A DNA stretch of 64,000 nt from Bacillus renqingensis (GCF_016464375.1 NZ_JADDIU010000016.1:1-64000), one strand, 5' to 3'; positions 54,273 through 63,989 are shown, counted from the stretch's first letter. The notes: generated from the sequence alone by a model not told the origin. Numbers and translations are program-made.

Positions 54273-56981
54273 TTACGCTTGTTGTAATCTTTCACGAAGA
54301 ACCATTTGCAGGATACCGCCATGACGATAATAGTCAATTTCAACTTCAGAATCAAAGCGGACTACTACTTCAAATTCTTTTTTCGTGCCGTTTTCGTCAA
54401 CAGCTGTCACTTTCACAAGGTCATGTGGTTTTACCGTTTCATCGACCTGTACTGCAAACGTTTCTTTACCAGTTAACCCCAGTGTTTCAGCACTGTCGCC
54501 TTCTTTAAATTGAAGCGGCAGCACACCCATTAACACAAGGTTCGACCGATGGATTCGTTCAAAACTTTCAGCGAGGACGGTCTTGATGCCTAAAAGGTTC
54601 GTCCCTTTGGCAGCCCAGTCACGGGAAGAGCCCATTCCGTAGTCCTTACCGGCAACAACCATCAAGCCAGTACCATTTTCTTTATACTTCATGCAAGCAT
54701 CATAAATGGACATAACTTCACCAGTTGGCCAGTAAGTCGTAAAGCCCCCTTCCGTACCCGGTGCAATTTGGTTGCGGATACGAATGTTTGCAAAAGTACC
54801 GCGCATCATCACCTCATGGTTACCACGACGAGAACCGTAAGAGTTAAAATCACGAGGCTGTACGCCACGCTCTAATAAATATTTCCCGGCTGGAGTATTT
54901 TTACCAATTGCTCCTGCAGGAGAAATATGGTCAGTTGTTACAGAATCACCGAATTTCCCAACAATACGAAGTCCTGTTAATGGTTCAACTTTACCTGGCT
55001 CTTTTGATAAGCCCTCAAAGAACGGTGGGTTTTGAATATAAGTAGATTCAGGATCCCAATTATATAGTGGCTCATTGCTTGTTTTGATTTCGTTCCAACG
55101 CTCGTTGTCACCAAACACATTCTCGTACTCTTTACGGAATAACTCCGGAGTAACCGTCCGTTTCACAACATCATTAACATCGGCAGTAGATGGCCATATA
55201 TCTTTAAAGAATACATCATTACCATCTTTATCTTTGCCGATTGGTTCAGAGGCAAAATCTACATTTACTGTACCTGCCAGTGCATAGGTTACAACTAACG
55301 GTGGTGATGCAAGATAGTTAGCTTTTACAAGCGGATGAATCCGTCCTTCAAAGTTACGGTTACCGGAAAGAACAGATGTCACTAATAAATCGTTTTCCGC
55401 AATTGTTTTTTCAATTTCTTCTTTTAATGGACCAGAGTTGCCGATACAGGTTGTACAGCCGTAACCAACAAGATTGAAGCCGATTTTCTCAAGATATGGA
55501 AGCAATCCAGAATCACGAAGATAGCCTGTGACTACCTTGGAACCTGGTGCCAACGATGTTTTGACGAATTTTGGTACTTCCATGCCAAGTTCAACTGCTT
55601 TCTTCGCAACAAGACCAGCAGCCACAAGAACATATGGGTTAGAAGTATTGGTACAGCTTGTAATCGACGCAATCGCGACGGCACCGGTTTTGATTTCGGC
55701 TTCATCCCCGTTGTTAAACTTGATGATAGCAGATTTCTCAAGTTCTTCCGCTTGTAAGCCAAAACCTTGATTTCCCTGTGGAGCAGAGACGGCTTTCACG
55801 AACTCTTCCTTCATTTTTGAAAGTGGAATTAAATCCTGCGGCCGCTTAGGACCAGAAAGATTTGCTTCAATTTCAGCAAGGTTAATTTCAATTACATCTG
55901 TATAAACTGGCTCCTCAGCAGGATTGAAGAATAAGCCGTTTTCTTTACAATATTGTTCAACCACTTTGATGTGCTCTTCATCACGGCCTGTTAAGCGCAG
56001 GTATGCGAGTGATTCATCATCGATTGGGAAGAATCCACACGTTGCACCGTATTCCGGAGCCATGTTTGCGATCGTTGCCCGGTCAGCGAGCGGAAGTGTC
56101 GATACCCCAGGTCCGAAATATTCAACGAATTTACCGACTACCCCATGCTTACGAAGAACTTGGGTCACTTTTAAGGCAAGGTCAGTAGCCGTTGCCCCAT
56201 TTGGCAGCTCACCGATAAATTTCACTCCAACAACTTCCGGAACTGGGAAGTAGGAAGGCTGTCCAAGCATTCCCGCCTCTGCTTCAATACCGCCAACGCC
56301 CCAGCCGAGAACGCCAAGACCGTTGATCATGGTTGTGTGAGAGTCAGTACCTACTAATGTATCTGGATACGTTTCAAGCTCCCCGTCAACTTCAGCAACA
56401 TGAACAACATCTGCTAAATATTCAAGGTTAACCTGGTGAACAATACCAGTTGCCGGCGGAACCGCACGATAGTTGTTAAAAGCTTTTTGCGCCCAGCTTA
56501 AGAACTGATAACGCTCAGCATTTCGTTCAAATTCAAAATCCATATTAATCTTCAAGGCATCAGCTGAACCGTAGGCATCAACTTGTACCGAGTGGTCGAT
56601 GACAAGGTCAACCGTTTTTTCCGGGTTGATTTTATCAGGATCGCCGCCAAGATCAGCCATTGCTTTTCTTAAAGATGCAAGGTCCACAACAGCTGGTACA
56701 CCTGTAAAGTCTTGCAGGATTACACGAGATGGCTTAAATGGAACATCCACCTCTTTTAGCTCCTTAGTACCCCATTTAGCTAAATTTTCAACGTGCTCTT
56801 TCGTGATGACACGGCCATCGTATTGACGGAGCACAGATTCAAGTAGTACTTTAACGGAATACGGCAATTTGGAAACATTGCCAATACCTGCTTCTTCCAA
56901 AGCATTTAAACGGTAATAATGATAGCTTTTGCCGTTTACATTAAAGGAAGAACGCGCGTTAAATACATCGTTTTTCACCAT
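54273..56981 (-). CDS. citB: Aconitate hydratase
   Basis: 902 residues; converts citrate to isocitrate in the TCA cycle and, in Bacillus, also binds RNA when iron is short. Fe-S cluster cysteines appear in [11 protein letters not shown] and [26 protein letters not shown] and the C-terminal [14 protein letters not shown] complete the active site. The ATG follows AAGGGGG. Two dyads in the upstream region fit CcpC-type control. In B. subtilis the gene is also called citB with the same neighbours (yneN, sspO). Confidence 0.97.
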   Translation of the reverse strand: MVKNDVFNARSSFNVNGKSYHYYRLNALEEAGIGNVSKLPYSVKVLLESVLRQYDGRVITKEHVENLAKWGTKELKEVDVPFKPSRVILQDFTGVPAVVDLASLRKAMADLGGDPDKINPEKTVDLVIDHSVQVDAYGSADALKINMDFEFERNAERYQFLSWAQKAFNNYRAVPPATGIVHQVNLEYLADVVHVAEVDGELETYPDTLVGTDSHTTMINGLGVLGWGVGGIEAEAGMLGQPSYFPVPEVVGVKFIGELPNGATATDLALKVTQVLRKHGVVGKFVEYFGPGVSTLPLADRATIANMAPEYGATCGFFPIDDESLAYLRLTGRDEEHIKVVEQYCKENGLFFNPAEEPVYTDVIEINLAEIEANLSGPKRPQDLIPLSKMKEEFVKAVSAPQGNQGFGLQAEELEKSAIIKFNNGDEAEIKTGAVAIASITSCTNTSNPYVLVAAGLVAKKAVELGMEVPKFVKTSLAPGSKVVTGYLRDSGLLPYLEKIGFNLVGYGCTTCIGNSGPLKEEIEKTIAENDLLVTSVLSGNRNFEGRIHPLVKANYLASPPLVVTYALAGTVNVDFASEPIGKDKDGNDVFFKDIWPSTADVNDVVKRTVTPELFRKEYENVFGDNERWNEIKTSNEPLYNWDPESTYIQNPPFFEGLSKEPGKVEPLTGLRIVGKFGDSVTTDHISPAGAIGKNTPAGKYLLERGVQPRDFNSYGSRRGNHEVMMRGTFANIRIRNQIAPGTEGGFTTYWPTGEVMSIYDACMKYKENGTGLMVVAGKDYGMGSSRDWAAKGTNLLGIKTVLAESFERIHRSNLVLMGVLPLQFKEGDSAETLGLTGKETFAVQVDETVKPHDLVKVTAVDENGTKKEFEVVVRFDSEVEIDYYRHGGILQMVLRERLQQA

Positions 56982-57093
56982 TCAAAAAACCCCCTTACTC
57001 GACATTAAAAAACAAAATTCCCAAAAAGATAGAAAAATTTGAATTTTTCCATTCAGCTTCAGTTCTATCTTAATACAAGCGATTACATAAGTA

Positions 57094-57134
57094 AATAACA
57101 AGAAAGTTATTGTGTTTGATAAGTTTTCCTTATC
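57094..57134. promoter_or_regulatory. Two dyads upstream of citB, CcpC-like
   Basis: AATAAC-N6-GTTATT (57094-57111) and GATAAG-N5-CTTATC (57118-57134). The second fits ATAA-N7-TTAT, the dyad form I recall for CcpC, the LysR-type citrate sensor controlling citB. They lie about 110-150 bases upstream of the citB start in the citB-sspO divergent spacer. The rest of the spacer is AT-rich with no gene. Confidence 0.5.
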
Positions 57135-57297
57135 GATTTTTATGTAAATTGTTCAGAATAATTCGAAAAACTTGGATTTCCTTATATTATTAAGCTTCCT
57201 AAAACTGAATGGATATAATTGTTATTATGTCAAAAAAACAATTAATTGTCATTTATTTTGTTTCACAGGAAATAGTAACAAGTAGGAGGTGAATGGA

Positions 57298-57447
57298 GTG
57301 GCAAAAGATAAGGCGAATCATGTAATCCCTGGAATGAATGCTGCCAAGGCACAAGGCAATGGTGCGGGTTTTCATGAGGAGATGGCAAATGAGCCATTAA
57401 CGGAAATGGAGAAACGGAACAATAAGAAGCGAAAGAAGAATCAATAA
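57298..57447 (+). CDS. sspO: Small acid-soluble spore protein O
   Basis: 49 residues from GTG 57298 behind AGGAGGTG. The sequence has [21 protein letters not shown] and [19 protein letters not shown], clearly SspO (formerly CotK). Minor forespore SASP, expected sigma-G expression. In B. subtilis it is followed by sspP in one operon; here an unrelated minus-strand gene lies between them. Confidence 0.93.
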   Translation: MAKDKANHVIPGMNAAKAQGNGAGFHEEMANEPLTEMEKRNNKKRKKNQ

Positions 57448-57479
57448 AGAATAAGCCCATCATACTCATTTGAAGGACC

Positions 57480-57509
57480 GAAGATGGGTCTCGAGGAGTG
57501 CCCATCTTC
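57480..57509. terminator. Terminator hairpin
   Basis: GAAGATGGG (57480-57488) and CCCATCTTC (57501-57509), between the convergent sspO and the 90-residue minus-strand gene. Confidence 0.75.
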
Positions 57510-57522
57510 CCTTTCAAACTGG

Positions 57523-57795
57523 TTACTCTACTTGATTTACTTCTGTTACCATTTGTCGCAAATCCTGCTGGTAACGCTCCAATTGCACCCGTTGTGTTTC
57601 GGAGGCAACTTCTAAGGCATTTTCAATTTGCTGATATGCCTCATTTACCTCATTTTTTAAATGCTTTAGTTGATGACCATAATTGGCGCTGTCACTGACA
57701 ATGGTTTCAAATAGACCTTGGGCATCCTCAAACCCTTGCTGTGCCGCTTGAAATGCCTCTTGTTTATTCTTGTTATAAGGATTTCTTTGTGTCAC
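57523..57795 (-). CDS. Small helical hypothetical protein
   Basis: 90 residues, almost entirely helical and coiled-coil-like (KQEAFQAAQQGFEDAQGLFE, then LKNEVNEAYQQIENALEVAS), strongly polar, no membrane segment. I do not recognise the family; the position between sspO and sspP and the composition suggest a spore-associated protein. ATG with AGGAGG upstream. It is on the opposite strand to both spore genes. Confidence 0.7.
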   Translation of the reverse strand: MTQRNPYNKNKQEAFQAAQQGFEDAQGLFETIVSDSANYGHQLKHLKNEVNEAYQQIENALEVASETQRVQLERYQQDLRQMVTEVNQVE

Positions 57796-57908
57796 ATTTC
57801 TTCCTCCTTCATTTTTGTTTACCCTTTAAATTGCACCAACAAGCAAAAAATATTCAGCATAAAAAGGGCGATTGATAACATCCTAACTATCATGAGGAGG
57901 GATAAAAA

Positions 57909-58049
57909 ATGACAAACAAAAACGATAGTACCGATATGCGGAAAAATGCGCCAAAACAATCCGGTCAGCCTGAACCATTAAGCGGGTCTAAAAAAGTAAA
58001 AAATCGTAATCACACACGGGCTACACATAACTCCAGCCATGACATGTAG
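57909..58049 (+). CDS. sspP: Small acid-soluble spore protein P
   Basis: 46 residues: [16 protein letters not shown], then [18 protein letters not shown] and a C-terminal HNSSHDM, a near match to B. subtilis SspP. ATG follows GAGGAGGGAT. Minor forespore SASP. Lies between the 90-residue gene and selA, with a shared terminator after it. Confidence 0.93.
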   Translation: MTNKNDSTDMRKNAPKQSGQPEPLSGSKKVKNRNHTRATHNSSHDM

Positions 58050-58074
58050 CGTACTGGATCAAAAGTTGAAAAGG

Positions 58075-58110
58075 AAGAAATCGGCGATTCAGCCGATTTC
58101 TTACTTAAGG
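58075..58110. terminator. Bidirectional terminator
   Basis: AAGAAATCGGC (58075-58085) and GCCGATTTCTT (58092-58102) are exact complements between the convergent sspP and selA genes. Confidence 0.85.
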
Positions 58111-59517
58111 TTGAACGTTCACTATTGCCTCAAGCAGCACTGCTTCTTCCTCCACTGAAACTGTCCGTAAATCGATGATAAATTCCTCTTTTTGAATTCT
58201 CCCCACAATCGCTGGTTTGTTTTCCGTACGTAATTTTCTTGCCAATTGTTCTGCCGTTAAGGAACGATGCTTTAAGGCAATGACCATTGTCGGAAGTTCG
58301 ACATCAGGCATTGTCCCTCCGCCGACTTGGCTTGTTTCAGGAAAAATTTTCGCCTCAAAATCACTTGTTCTGTCTAACAATTTTGTAACAAAAACGTGCG
58401 ATCTTTCTTCTAATTCCTTAGCAGTCACTAATAAATCACGAATGGTTGGAATATTGCGCATGGCATTTTCACCACGGGCATAATCTAGGAGTGTCCCCTC
58501 AAGAGCTGCAAGCGTCATTTTGTCTACTCGAACTACTCGTGCTAATTGATGTTTTTTTAAGCGGTTTATCAGGCTTCTTTTTCCAGCGATAATGCCGGCC
58601 TGAGGCCCTCCTAGCAGCTTGTCTCCACTAAATGTTACAACATCTGCCCCCATTTCAATGACCTCTTTAACTACCGGCTCTTCACCGATACCATGCTTCC
58701 TGAAGTCAAACAACGCGCCGCTTCCTAAATCTTCGTAAAAAATCACTCCATCAAGCGAGTTCGTTAACCGAATAAGTTCATCCGTGGCCACCGATTTCGT
58801 AAACCCAATCACCTTAAAGTTGCTCGTATGGACCTTCATCACAATCGCTGTGTCCGGCGTCACAGCTTTTTCATAGTCATATAGGTGAGTTTTATTGGTC
58901 GTGCCAATTTCCACGAGCTTTGCGCCGCTTTCCTCCATAATCGAGGAAATTCGAAACGACCCGCCAATTTCAACTAGCTGGCCTCTTGAGACGATAACTT
59001 CTTTGCTTTCGGCCAGTGCTCGTAACACAAGGTAAACCGCTGCGGCATTATTATTCACGACCATTGCTGCTTCTGCACCAGTCATTTCTTTAATGAGCGC
59101 TTCTACATGACTATGGCGCGAACCCCGTTCTCCCTCATCCAAGTTGTACTCAAGGTTAGAATAGTGTTTTGCTGTTTCAACGACATGGCTGATGGCTGCC
59201 TCACTTAATCTAGCCCTGCCAAGGTTCGTATGTAAAATCGTCCCGGTCGCATTCATTACTTTCTCCATTGTATAGCTAAACTGTTTCGTTACCGATTTCT
59301 TCAGCAATTGGAATAACTCATTGATAAATGGCTCCGTTCCAGGAACGGCTCCCTGCCATTGATTATCGCGGATGGCCTGCCTAATGTCGTCAATGATTTC
59401 CTTTAACTGTTTCGTTAGTTGAACGGTATCCAGTCCCGTCTCTTTAAGAAGATTGAAAAATTGGGGATGATGCTGCAGTTCATGGACAGGCGGTATTGAT
59501 CGTAAAATTTCCTTCAC
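58105..59517 (-). CDS. selA: L-seryl-tRNA(Sec) selenium transferase
   Basis: 470 residues; PLP enzyme that converts seryl-tRNA(Sec) to selenocysteyl-tRNA(Sec) with selenophosphate. Typical features: an N-terminal tRNA-binding domain (about 1-70), NATGTILHTNLGRA, NNNAAAVYLVL, and the PLP lysine in TFSGDKLLGGPQAG. Length is normal for SelA. selB, which usually follows selA, is not present downstream; the next genes are spore genes. It works with the SelD at 60476 and should serve the TGA-containing genes nearby. ATG start after AAGGAG. Confidence 0.97.
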   Translation of the reverse strand: MKEILRSIPPVHELQHHPQFFNLLKETGLDTVQLTKQLKEIIDDIRQAIRDNQWQGAVPGTEPFINELFQLLKKSVTKQFSYTMEKVMNATGTILHTNLGRARLSEAAISHVVETAKHYSNLEYNLDEGERGSRHSHVEALIKEMTGAEAAMVVNNNAAAVYLVLRALAESKEVIVSRGQLVEIGGSFRISSIMEESGAKLVEIGTTNKTHLYDYEKAVTPDTAIVMKVHTSNFKVIGFTKSVATDELIRLTNSLDGVIFYEDLGSGALFDFRKHGIGEEPVVKEVIEMGADVVTFSGDKLLGGPQAGIIAGKRSLINRLKKHQLARVVRVDKMTLAALEGTLLDYARGENAMRNIPTIRDLLVTAKELEERSHVFVTKLLDRTSDFEAKIFPETSQVGGGTMPDVELPTMVIALKHRSLTAEQLARKLRTENKPAIVGRIQKEEFIIDLRTVSVEEEAVLLEAIVNVQP

Positions 59518-59621
59518 GAATAAAACTCCTTTATTAAATCCTTCTTTTGACCTATTTTATACCAGCTTTCACATTTTGGCGACCGTTTGAATAAGATGAA
59601 ACGAGCAAGGAGGAGCTAGAA

Positions 59622-60008
59622 ATGGATAAGAACAAAAAAACGCAACAACATTCGCCCGATTCGGACCAGATGGAACAGTGGTTAAAGGATTATTTTCTTG
59701 ATCCGCATACAACACATGAGGACCATACAATATTTAAAATAGATATTTATGAGACTGATGATCACTGGATTGTGGAGGCAGACTTGAAGGATTACTTAAG
59801 CTCGGAACTAGAAGTAAAGATTGAAGGTTCCATTCTATTCATTACAGCATTTCCCTCTTCATTATCAAAAAAGGAACGTAGAATTCATTTTCCCTTCCCT
59901 ATTATCCACCATTGTGTATCCGCCTTATTTCAAGACGGTCTGTTAGAGATCTTTATTTCAAAAAAAGAGAATGGAATAGGAAAAAATCGCTATATTACCT
60001 TACCGTAG
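59622..60008 (+). CDS. cotM: Hsp20-like spore coat protein, CotM-like
   Basis: 128 residues with a small heat-shock (alpha-crystallin) core at about 40-125: DIYETDDHWIVEADLKDY, VKIEGSILFITA and GLLEIFISKKE are its beta strands. The N-terminus is acidic. In B. subtilis the Hsp20-related outer coat protein CotM is encoded next to sspP-sspO-citB, which supports the name. It is monocistronic here and lies between selA and the small selenoprotein gene. ATG after AAGGAGGAG. Confidence 0.83.
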   Translation: MDKNKKTQQHSPDSDQMEQWLKDYFLDPHTTHEDHTIFKIDIYETDDHWIVEADLKDYLSSELEVKIEGSILFITAFPSSLSKKERRIHFPFPIIHHCVSALFQDGLLEIFISKKENGIGKNRYITLP

Positions 60009-60026
60009 CTCTTCTTTTACAGAATT

Positions 60027-60045
60027 AGTTTACATAATATTATTA
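60027..60045. repeat. Second copy of the 19-base dif-like half site
   Basis: AGTTTACATAATATTATTA is identical to 37151-37169 at the candidate dif site, but the sequence to its right (CTGCCTATTAG) does not complete a dyad. It lies in the spacer after cotM. Confidence 0.5.
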
Positions 60046-60056
60046 CTGCCTATTAG

Positions 60057-60090
60057 AAAAACCCTCTTAAAAACGTAAGAGGGTTTTTCT
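60057..60090. terminator. Bidirectional terminator
   Basis: AAACCCTCTTA (60059-60069) and TAAGAGGGTTT (60076-60086) with A/T runs on both sides, between cotM and the convergent selenoprotein gene. Confidence 0.88.
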
Positions 60091-60091
60091 T

Positions 60092-60331
60092 CTATTCGGA
60101 TTCCAATTTTCGAATGATTTCATCTGTGTCTGGAAAAACACCAGTCTCATCCTTCGAATAGATTTTGACTCCATTAACAATTACTTCGAACACCCCGCCG
60201 GAACTTGGGATTAATTCGACCTTCTTAATATCTCTTCGGAAATGGGTAATCAGCTCTTCTGCGAAACTCGCAGCTTTTGGTGCGTAATTTCACATCATAC
60301 AAAATTCAACAGTGATTTCATATGTCTTCAA
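60092..60331 (-). CDS. Rdx/SelW-like selenoprotein with CxxU motif (in-frame TGA)
   Basis: A 79-residue protein in a frame interrupted by one TGA at 60292-60290, where selenocysteine is expected. The start reads MKTYEITVEFCMM-U-NYAPKA: Cys11 and Sec14 form the CxxU redox motif after the first beta strand, as in the thioredoxin-like Rdx family (SelW/SelT/SelH relatives). After it come ELIPSSGGVFEVIVNG and TGVFPDTDEIIRKL, the usual second half of SelW-like proteins. TTG start behind GGAGGGTC. A hairpin after the TGA (CTGCGA-GTT-TCGCAG) fits a bacterial SECIS. The gene is divergent from selD. Likely a thiol-based redox carrier. Confidence 0.9.
60259..60292 (-). promoter_or_regulatory. Putative bacterial SECIS of the Rdx selenoprotein
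   Basis: Starting with the TGA at 60292, the minus strand has a six-base-pair stem (CTGCGA with TCGCAG, 60273-60268 and 60264-60259) closed by GTT. The loop begins with G and contains a U, 22 bases after the TGA, inside the spacing expected for SelB recognition. Confidence 0.65.
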
Positions 60332-60475
60332 AAAAGACCCTCCAATATAAGAAATTCACAATGTAATAGTAGGAATTATTTTATCTTATTTTATCATATT
60401 TTTGCAAATCCTTTTTACTATCCGTGCGGTTTCATTGTGAAAAAGGTATACTACTTGATAGTGGAGGTGTACATA

Positions 60476-61528
60476 ATGAGTGAACAAGAGAAAATTCGCC
60501 TAACTTCGTTATCAACAAAAGCCGGTTGAGGCTGTAAAATTGGTCCCGAGGACCTGACGCAAGTTTTGCGTCTACTACCAAAACAAGCCCCTGTTCCGGA
60601 ATTGCTTGTTGGAAATGAAACGAGTGATGACGCCGGCGTTTATCAATTAACGGATTCTATCGCCTTGATTCAAACCGTGGATTATTTCACCCCGATTGTC
60701 GATGACCCTTATATGTTCGGGCAAATTGCTGCGGCGAATTCATTGAGTGATGTGTATGCAATGGGCGGCGAACCAAAAACCGTGTTGAATATAGTTGGCT
60801 ATCCCATTAAGAAGCTTGGCGCAGATATGTTAGCGGAAATACTGCGCGGTGCTGCTGATAAGGTTAAAGAAGCCGGCGCGATTACAGTTGGCGGGCATTC
60901 CATTGATGACCAGGAACCAAAGTTTGGGCTGTCGGTCACAGGAATTGTTCATCCTGATAAGGTGTGGAAAAATATTGGGGCTCAACCGGGCGATGCCCTC
61001 GTATTAACAAAACCGATCGGTGTGGGCATCTTAACGACGGGAATCAAACGAAGTGCGGTTACCCATGCGCAGGAACAACTTGTTACCGAAACAATGGCCA
61101 TGCTGAATAAAACAGCTGCCCAGACGTTAACGGCTTATCAGCCACATTCCGTTACGGATGTAACAGGATTTGGACTGCTGGGTCATGGCAGTGAGATGGC
61201 ACGCGGAAGTAATGTAAGCTTCGAAATATCATTCACACAGGTACCTATTCTGGATGGTGCCATAGAGTTAGCAACAAAAGGCGTTGTTCCTGGCGGCTCC
61301 AAGTCAAATCACAGATGGCTTGAAGCTGATGTGGAGTATCAAGATATTTCACCTGAGGAACAATTAGTATTATGTGATGCTATTACATCCGGTGGACTGC
61401 TTGTTTCCATGAGTGAAGAAGAAGCTGAGCGTTACGTGGAAGAGCTTCGTTCAAAAGGTTTAACCGATGCAGCGATTATCGGGCGGGTTAAGGAGAAACA
61501 CGACAAATTCATTTATGTAAAAAGATGA
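60476..61528 (+). CDS. selD: Selenide, water dikinase (selenophosphate synthase), selenocysteine-containing
   Basis: 350 residues from ATG 60476, reading through TGA at 60527-60529 as Sec18. The catalytic loop is STKAG-U-GCKIG, where Cys-type SelD has cysteine, followed by ETSDDAGVYQ (ATP/metal aspartates) and GGHSIDD. It makes selenophosphate from selenide and ATP for SelA. If the TGA were ignored the protein would be called as two pieces, the second starting near 60566 without its catalytic residue. A GGTCC-CGA-GGACC hairpin follows the TGA. GGAGGTG ribosome site. Divergent from the small selenoprotein gene. Confidence 0.95.
60527..60554 (+). promoter_or_regulatory. Putative bacterial SECIS of selD
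   Basis: GGTCC (60542-60546) pairs with GGACC (60550-60554) around a CGA loop, starting 12 bases after the selenocysteine TGA. Position and size suit a bacterial SECIS; the loop is smaller than in E. coli fdhF. Confidence 0.6.
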
Positions 61529-61562
61529 CAGCGAAGCATTTAAAGTGCCTCGCTGTCTTTTC
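61526..61562. terminator. Bidirectional terminator
   Basis: GACAGCGAAGCA pairs with TGCCTCGCTGTC with one mismatch, followed by TTTT, between the convergent selD and tdh genes. Confidence 0.8.
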
Positions 61563-61593
61563 ATCTAATAGAAAATAAGTCCAACCTAAGCTG

Positions 61594-62556
61594 TCAACCG
61601 GATATTCTCAATTGCCGTTTTTGTCTTAATTTTTCAATCATATCCTGCGTCATTTTATCTAAATCATACTTAATTTTGAAGCCCCATTCTTCTTTAGCCG
61701 CCGTAGAATCAATCGAATTGGGCCAGCTTTCGGCTATTCTTTGTCGTACAGGGTCCACATCATACGAAATTTTAAACCCCGGAATGTATTTGGCGATACT
61801 GGCAGCAATATCATCCGGTGCAACACTCATTGCACTAATATTGAAAGCATTACGATGAATTAGTTTAGAAGAATCAGCTTCCATTAAGTCAACAATCGCA
61901 GAAAGGGCATCTGGCATATACATCATATCCATGTATGTGCCTTTATCAATATAGGAAGTATATCTGCCTGTGTTTACCGCGTCATAATAGATTTCTACCG
62001 CATAATCAGTGGTCCCTCCTCCAGGCATCGTAACATAGGAAATTAATCCTGGAAAACGCAGACCGCGGGTATCGACCCCAAATTTATGATAGTAGTAATC
62101 AGCCAGCAATTCTCCGGCTACTTTGTTTACCCCGTACATCGTTGTCGGTCGCATAATGGTATCTTGAGGAGTGGCGTTCTTAGGCGTTGACGGACCAAAG
62201 GCACCAATTGAGCTTGGCGTGAAAAATTGTGCTTTCAATTCCCTTGCCGTTTCGAGTGCATTTAACAGACCACCCATATTTAAATTCCAGGCAAATACCG
62301 GCTTTGCTTCTGCGGTTGCTGATAACAGTGCGGCTAAATGGATAATGCTGTCCACTTTATATTTTTTGGCGATCGCAATCATTGCTTTCGCATCTGTAAC
62401 GTCCAAAACTTCAAATGGTCCGCTTAGGGCTGTCTCACTGTCATTCTTTTTGATATCGGTGGCAATAACATTGTCAGTGCCATAAATTTCTCTTAGCTTT
62501 AAGGTCAGCTCTGAACCAATTTGCCCTAAAGCACCTGTAATTAATATTCGCTTCAT
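61594..62556 (-). CDS. tdh: L-threonine 3-dehydrogenase, SDR/epimerase type
   Basis: 320 residues; NAD-dependent oxidation of threonine to 2-amino-3-ketobutyrate by the short-chain (GalE-like) type enzyme, not the zinc MDR type. NAD site [12 protein letters not shown] at the N-terminus, catalytic YGVNKVAGE (Y-x-x-x-K), and RFPGLISY near the substrate site. Located 29 bases downstream of kbl, giving the classical threonine-to-glycine catabolic pair. The ATG has GGGGAAC upstream. Confidence 0.93.
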   Translation of the reverse strand: MKRILITGALGQIGSELTLKLREIYGTDNVIATDIKKNDSETALSGPFEVLDVTDAKAMIAIAKKYKVDSIIHLAALLSATAEAKPVFAWNLNMGGLLNALETARELKAQFFTPSSIGAFGPSTPKNATPQDTIMRPTTMYGVNKVAGELLADYYYHKFGVDTRGLRFPGLISYVTMPGGGTTDYAVEIYYDAVNTGRYTSYIDKGTYMDMMYMPDALSAIVDLMEADSSKLIHRNAFNISAMSVAPDDIAASIAKYIPGFKISYDVDPVRQRIAESWPNSIDSTAAKEEWGFKIKYDLDKMTQDMIEKLRQKRQLRISG

Positions 62557-62585
62557 CGATGTTCCCCGTCCTTGTTAGAAATCTA

Positions 62586-63782
62586 TTAGATAATGCCCAT
62601 TTCTTTACCGACTTTTTCGTAAATGGCAATGGCTTGATTGAGCATTTCTTGTGTATGAGCAGCGGTAGGCATATTTCGGACCCGGCCGGTCCCTTTTGGC
62701 ACAGTTGGAAAAACGATCGCTTTCGCATAAACGCCTTCTTCAATTAACCGTTTGCTAAATCGCTGTGACATGGTTTCTTCCCCAATAATACAAGGCGTAA
62801 TCGGTGTTTCACTGTTGCCAATATTAAACCCGAGCTGCTTCAAGCCTTTCTTTAAATAGTTTCCATTTTCCCATAGTTTATGATTTAGCTCAGTGCTTTC
62901 CATTAAGATTTCAATGGCTCGTTTACTAGCAGCGACATCTGCCGGTGTTAAGGATGTGGAAAACAGGAATGGACGGCTGCGAACCTTTAACCAGTCAATG
63001 AGATTCCGCTTACCAGCAACATAGCCGCCGACAACCCCGATGGCTTTTGACAATGTTCCGATTTGGAAATCAATTTTATCGGAAAGACCAAAATGCTTCA
63101 CCGTTCCCGCTCCGTCGCCAAGGACACCGGAACCGTGGGCATCGTCGACATATGTTATCATGTCAAATTCCTCAGCTATTTTCACGATTTCCGGCAGCAA
63201 AGCAATATCACCATCCATTGAGAAAACACCGTCGGTAATCACCATCATTTTGTTGTACTGCCCTGATTCCTTTGCTGCTTGTGCTTTCGCACGAAGGTCC
63301 CCCATGTCTGAATGGTTGAAACGGATAATTTTTGCCTTGGAAAGCCGGCAGCCATCGATGATCGAAGCATGGTTTAATTCATCAGATAGAATGGCATCAT
63401 GTTGGTCCATAACGGCAGATATAGCAGCCATGTTGCAGTTAAACCCGGATTGGTAAGCGATTGCAGCTTCGGTATGCTTAAACTCGGCTAACTTTTCTTC
63501 AAGTTCCAGGTGAAGTTTTAAGGTACCATTAATGGTGCGAACTGCACCTGCACCAACGCCATATGTTTGAATGGCTTCTGTAGCGGCTTTCTTCAACCGG
63601 TCATCAGTGGCTAAACCAAGATAGTTATTCGATGAAAGGTTGATCAGTTGTTTGCCGTTAATTGTGATGATCGGACCATTCGGACTTTCAAGCGGGTCGA
63701 TCACATTATATAGGCCTTTGCCCTTTAAATCTTCCAGATTTTCATTTAAAAATTGCTCTAACATATGACTTGTCACGGTCAA
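62586..63782 (-). CDS. kbl: Glycine C-acetyltransferase (2-amino-3-ketobutyrate CoA ligase)
   Basis: 398 residues; PLP-dependent enzyme splitting 2-amino-3-ketobutyrate with CoA into glycine and acetyl-CoA. Features: [25 protein letters not shown], the PLP lysine in [14 protein letters not shown], and [15 protein letters not shown] FLFSTSLTP. First gene of the kbl-tdh operon, with a good sigma-A promoter upstream. The related BioF (8-amino-7-oxononanoate synthase) is the alternative, but the tdh partner settles it. Start ATG at 63782 with AGGGGGA upstream. Confidence 0.94.
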   Translation of the reverse strand: MTVTSHMLEQFLNENLEDLKGKGLYNVIDPLESPNGPIITINGKQLINLSSNNYLGLATDDRLKKAATEAIQTYGVGAGAVRTINGTLKLHLELEEKLAEFKHTEAAIAYQSGFNCNMAAISAVMDQHDAILSDELNHASIIDGCRLSKAKIIRFNHSDMGDLRAKAQAAKESGQYNKMMVITDGVFSMDGDIALLPEIVKIAEEFDMITYVDDAHGSGVLGDGAGTVKHFGLSDKIDFQIGTLSKAIGVVGGYVAGKRNLIDWLKVRSRPFLFSTSLTPADVAASKRAIEILMESTELNHKLWENGNYLKKGLKQLGFNIGNSETPITPCIIGEETMSQRFSKRLIEEGVYAKAIVFPTVPKGTGRVRNMPTAAHTQEMLNQAIAIYEKVGKEMGII

Positions 63783-63901
63783 ATCCCCCTTTTTCCTCTA
63801 TGTATCAATCTTTGTCGTTACCCAACGTACATTTGTCCACATGGGGCGGACAGTTAGTTTTCGATAAACAGCATTATAACAGGATTTCTTACTACTACTT
63901 T

Positions 63902-63931
63902 ATCATATTCTCTAGAAAATGTTCATGTCAA
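63902..63931 (-). promoter_or_regulatory. Sigma-A promoter of kbl-tdh
   Basis: On the minus strand TTGACA (63931-63926), an 18-base spacer and TATGAT (63907-63902), about 120 bases before the kbl start. A leader of this length could hold further control, but no riboswitch is recognised. Confidence 0.7.
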
Positions 63932-63980
63932 GAGGACAAATTTGCAAAAAAATTTACCCTATCTTAGGGTACCCCACTTT

Positions 63981-63989
63981 AAAGGAGGA
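63981..63989 (+). other. Ribosome binding site of a gene starting beyond the window
   Basis: AAAGGAGGA followed by an AT-rich stretch at the very end suggests a plus-strand gene whose start codon lies just past base 64000. Confidence 0.5.

Noticed and set aside
37151..60045. The two dif-like sites as borders of an Xer-integrated mobile element
   Set aside because: The interval contains core chromosomal genes (parEC, citB, plsY) in conserved order, so it is not a mobile island.
57448..60475. selB or tRNA-Sec next to selA/selD
   Set aside because: No elongation-factor-like frame and no long-armed tRNA fold was found in the spacers; they must be elsewhere if present.
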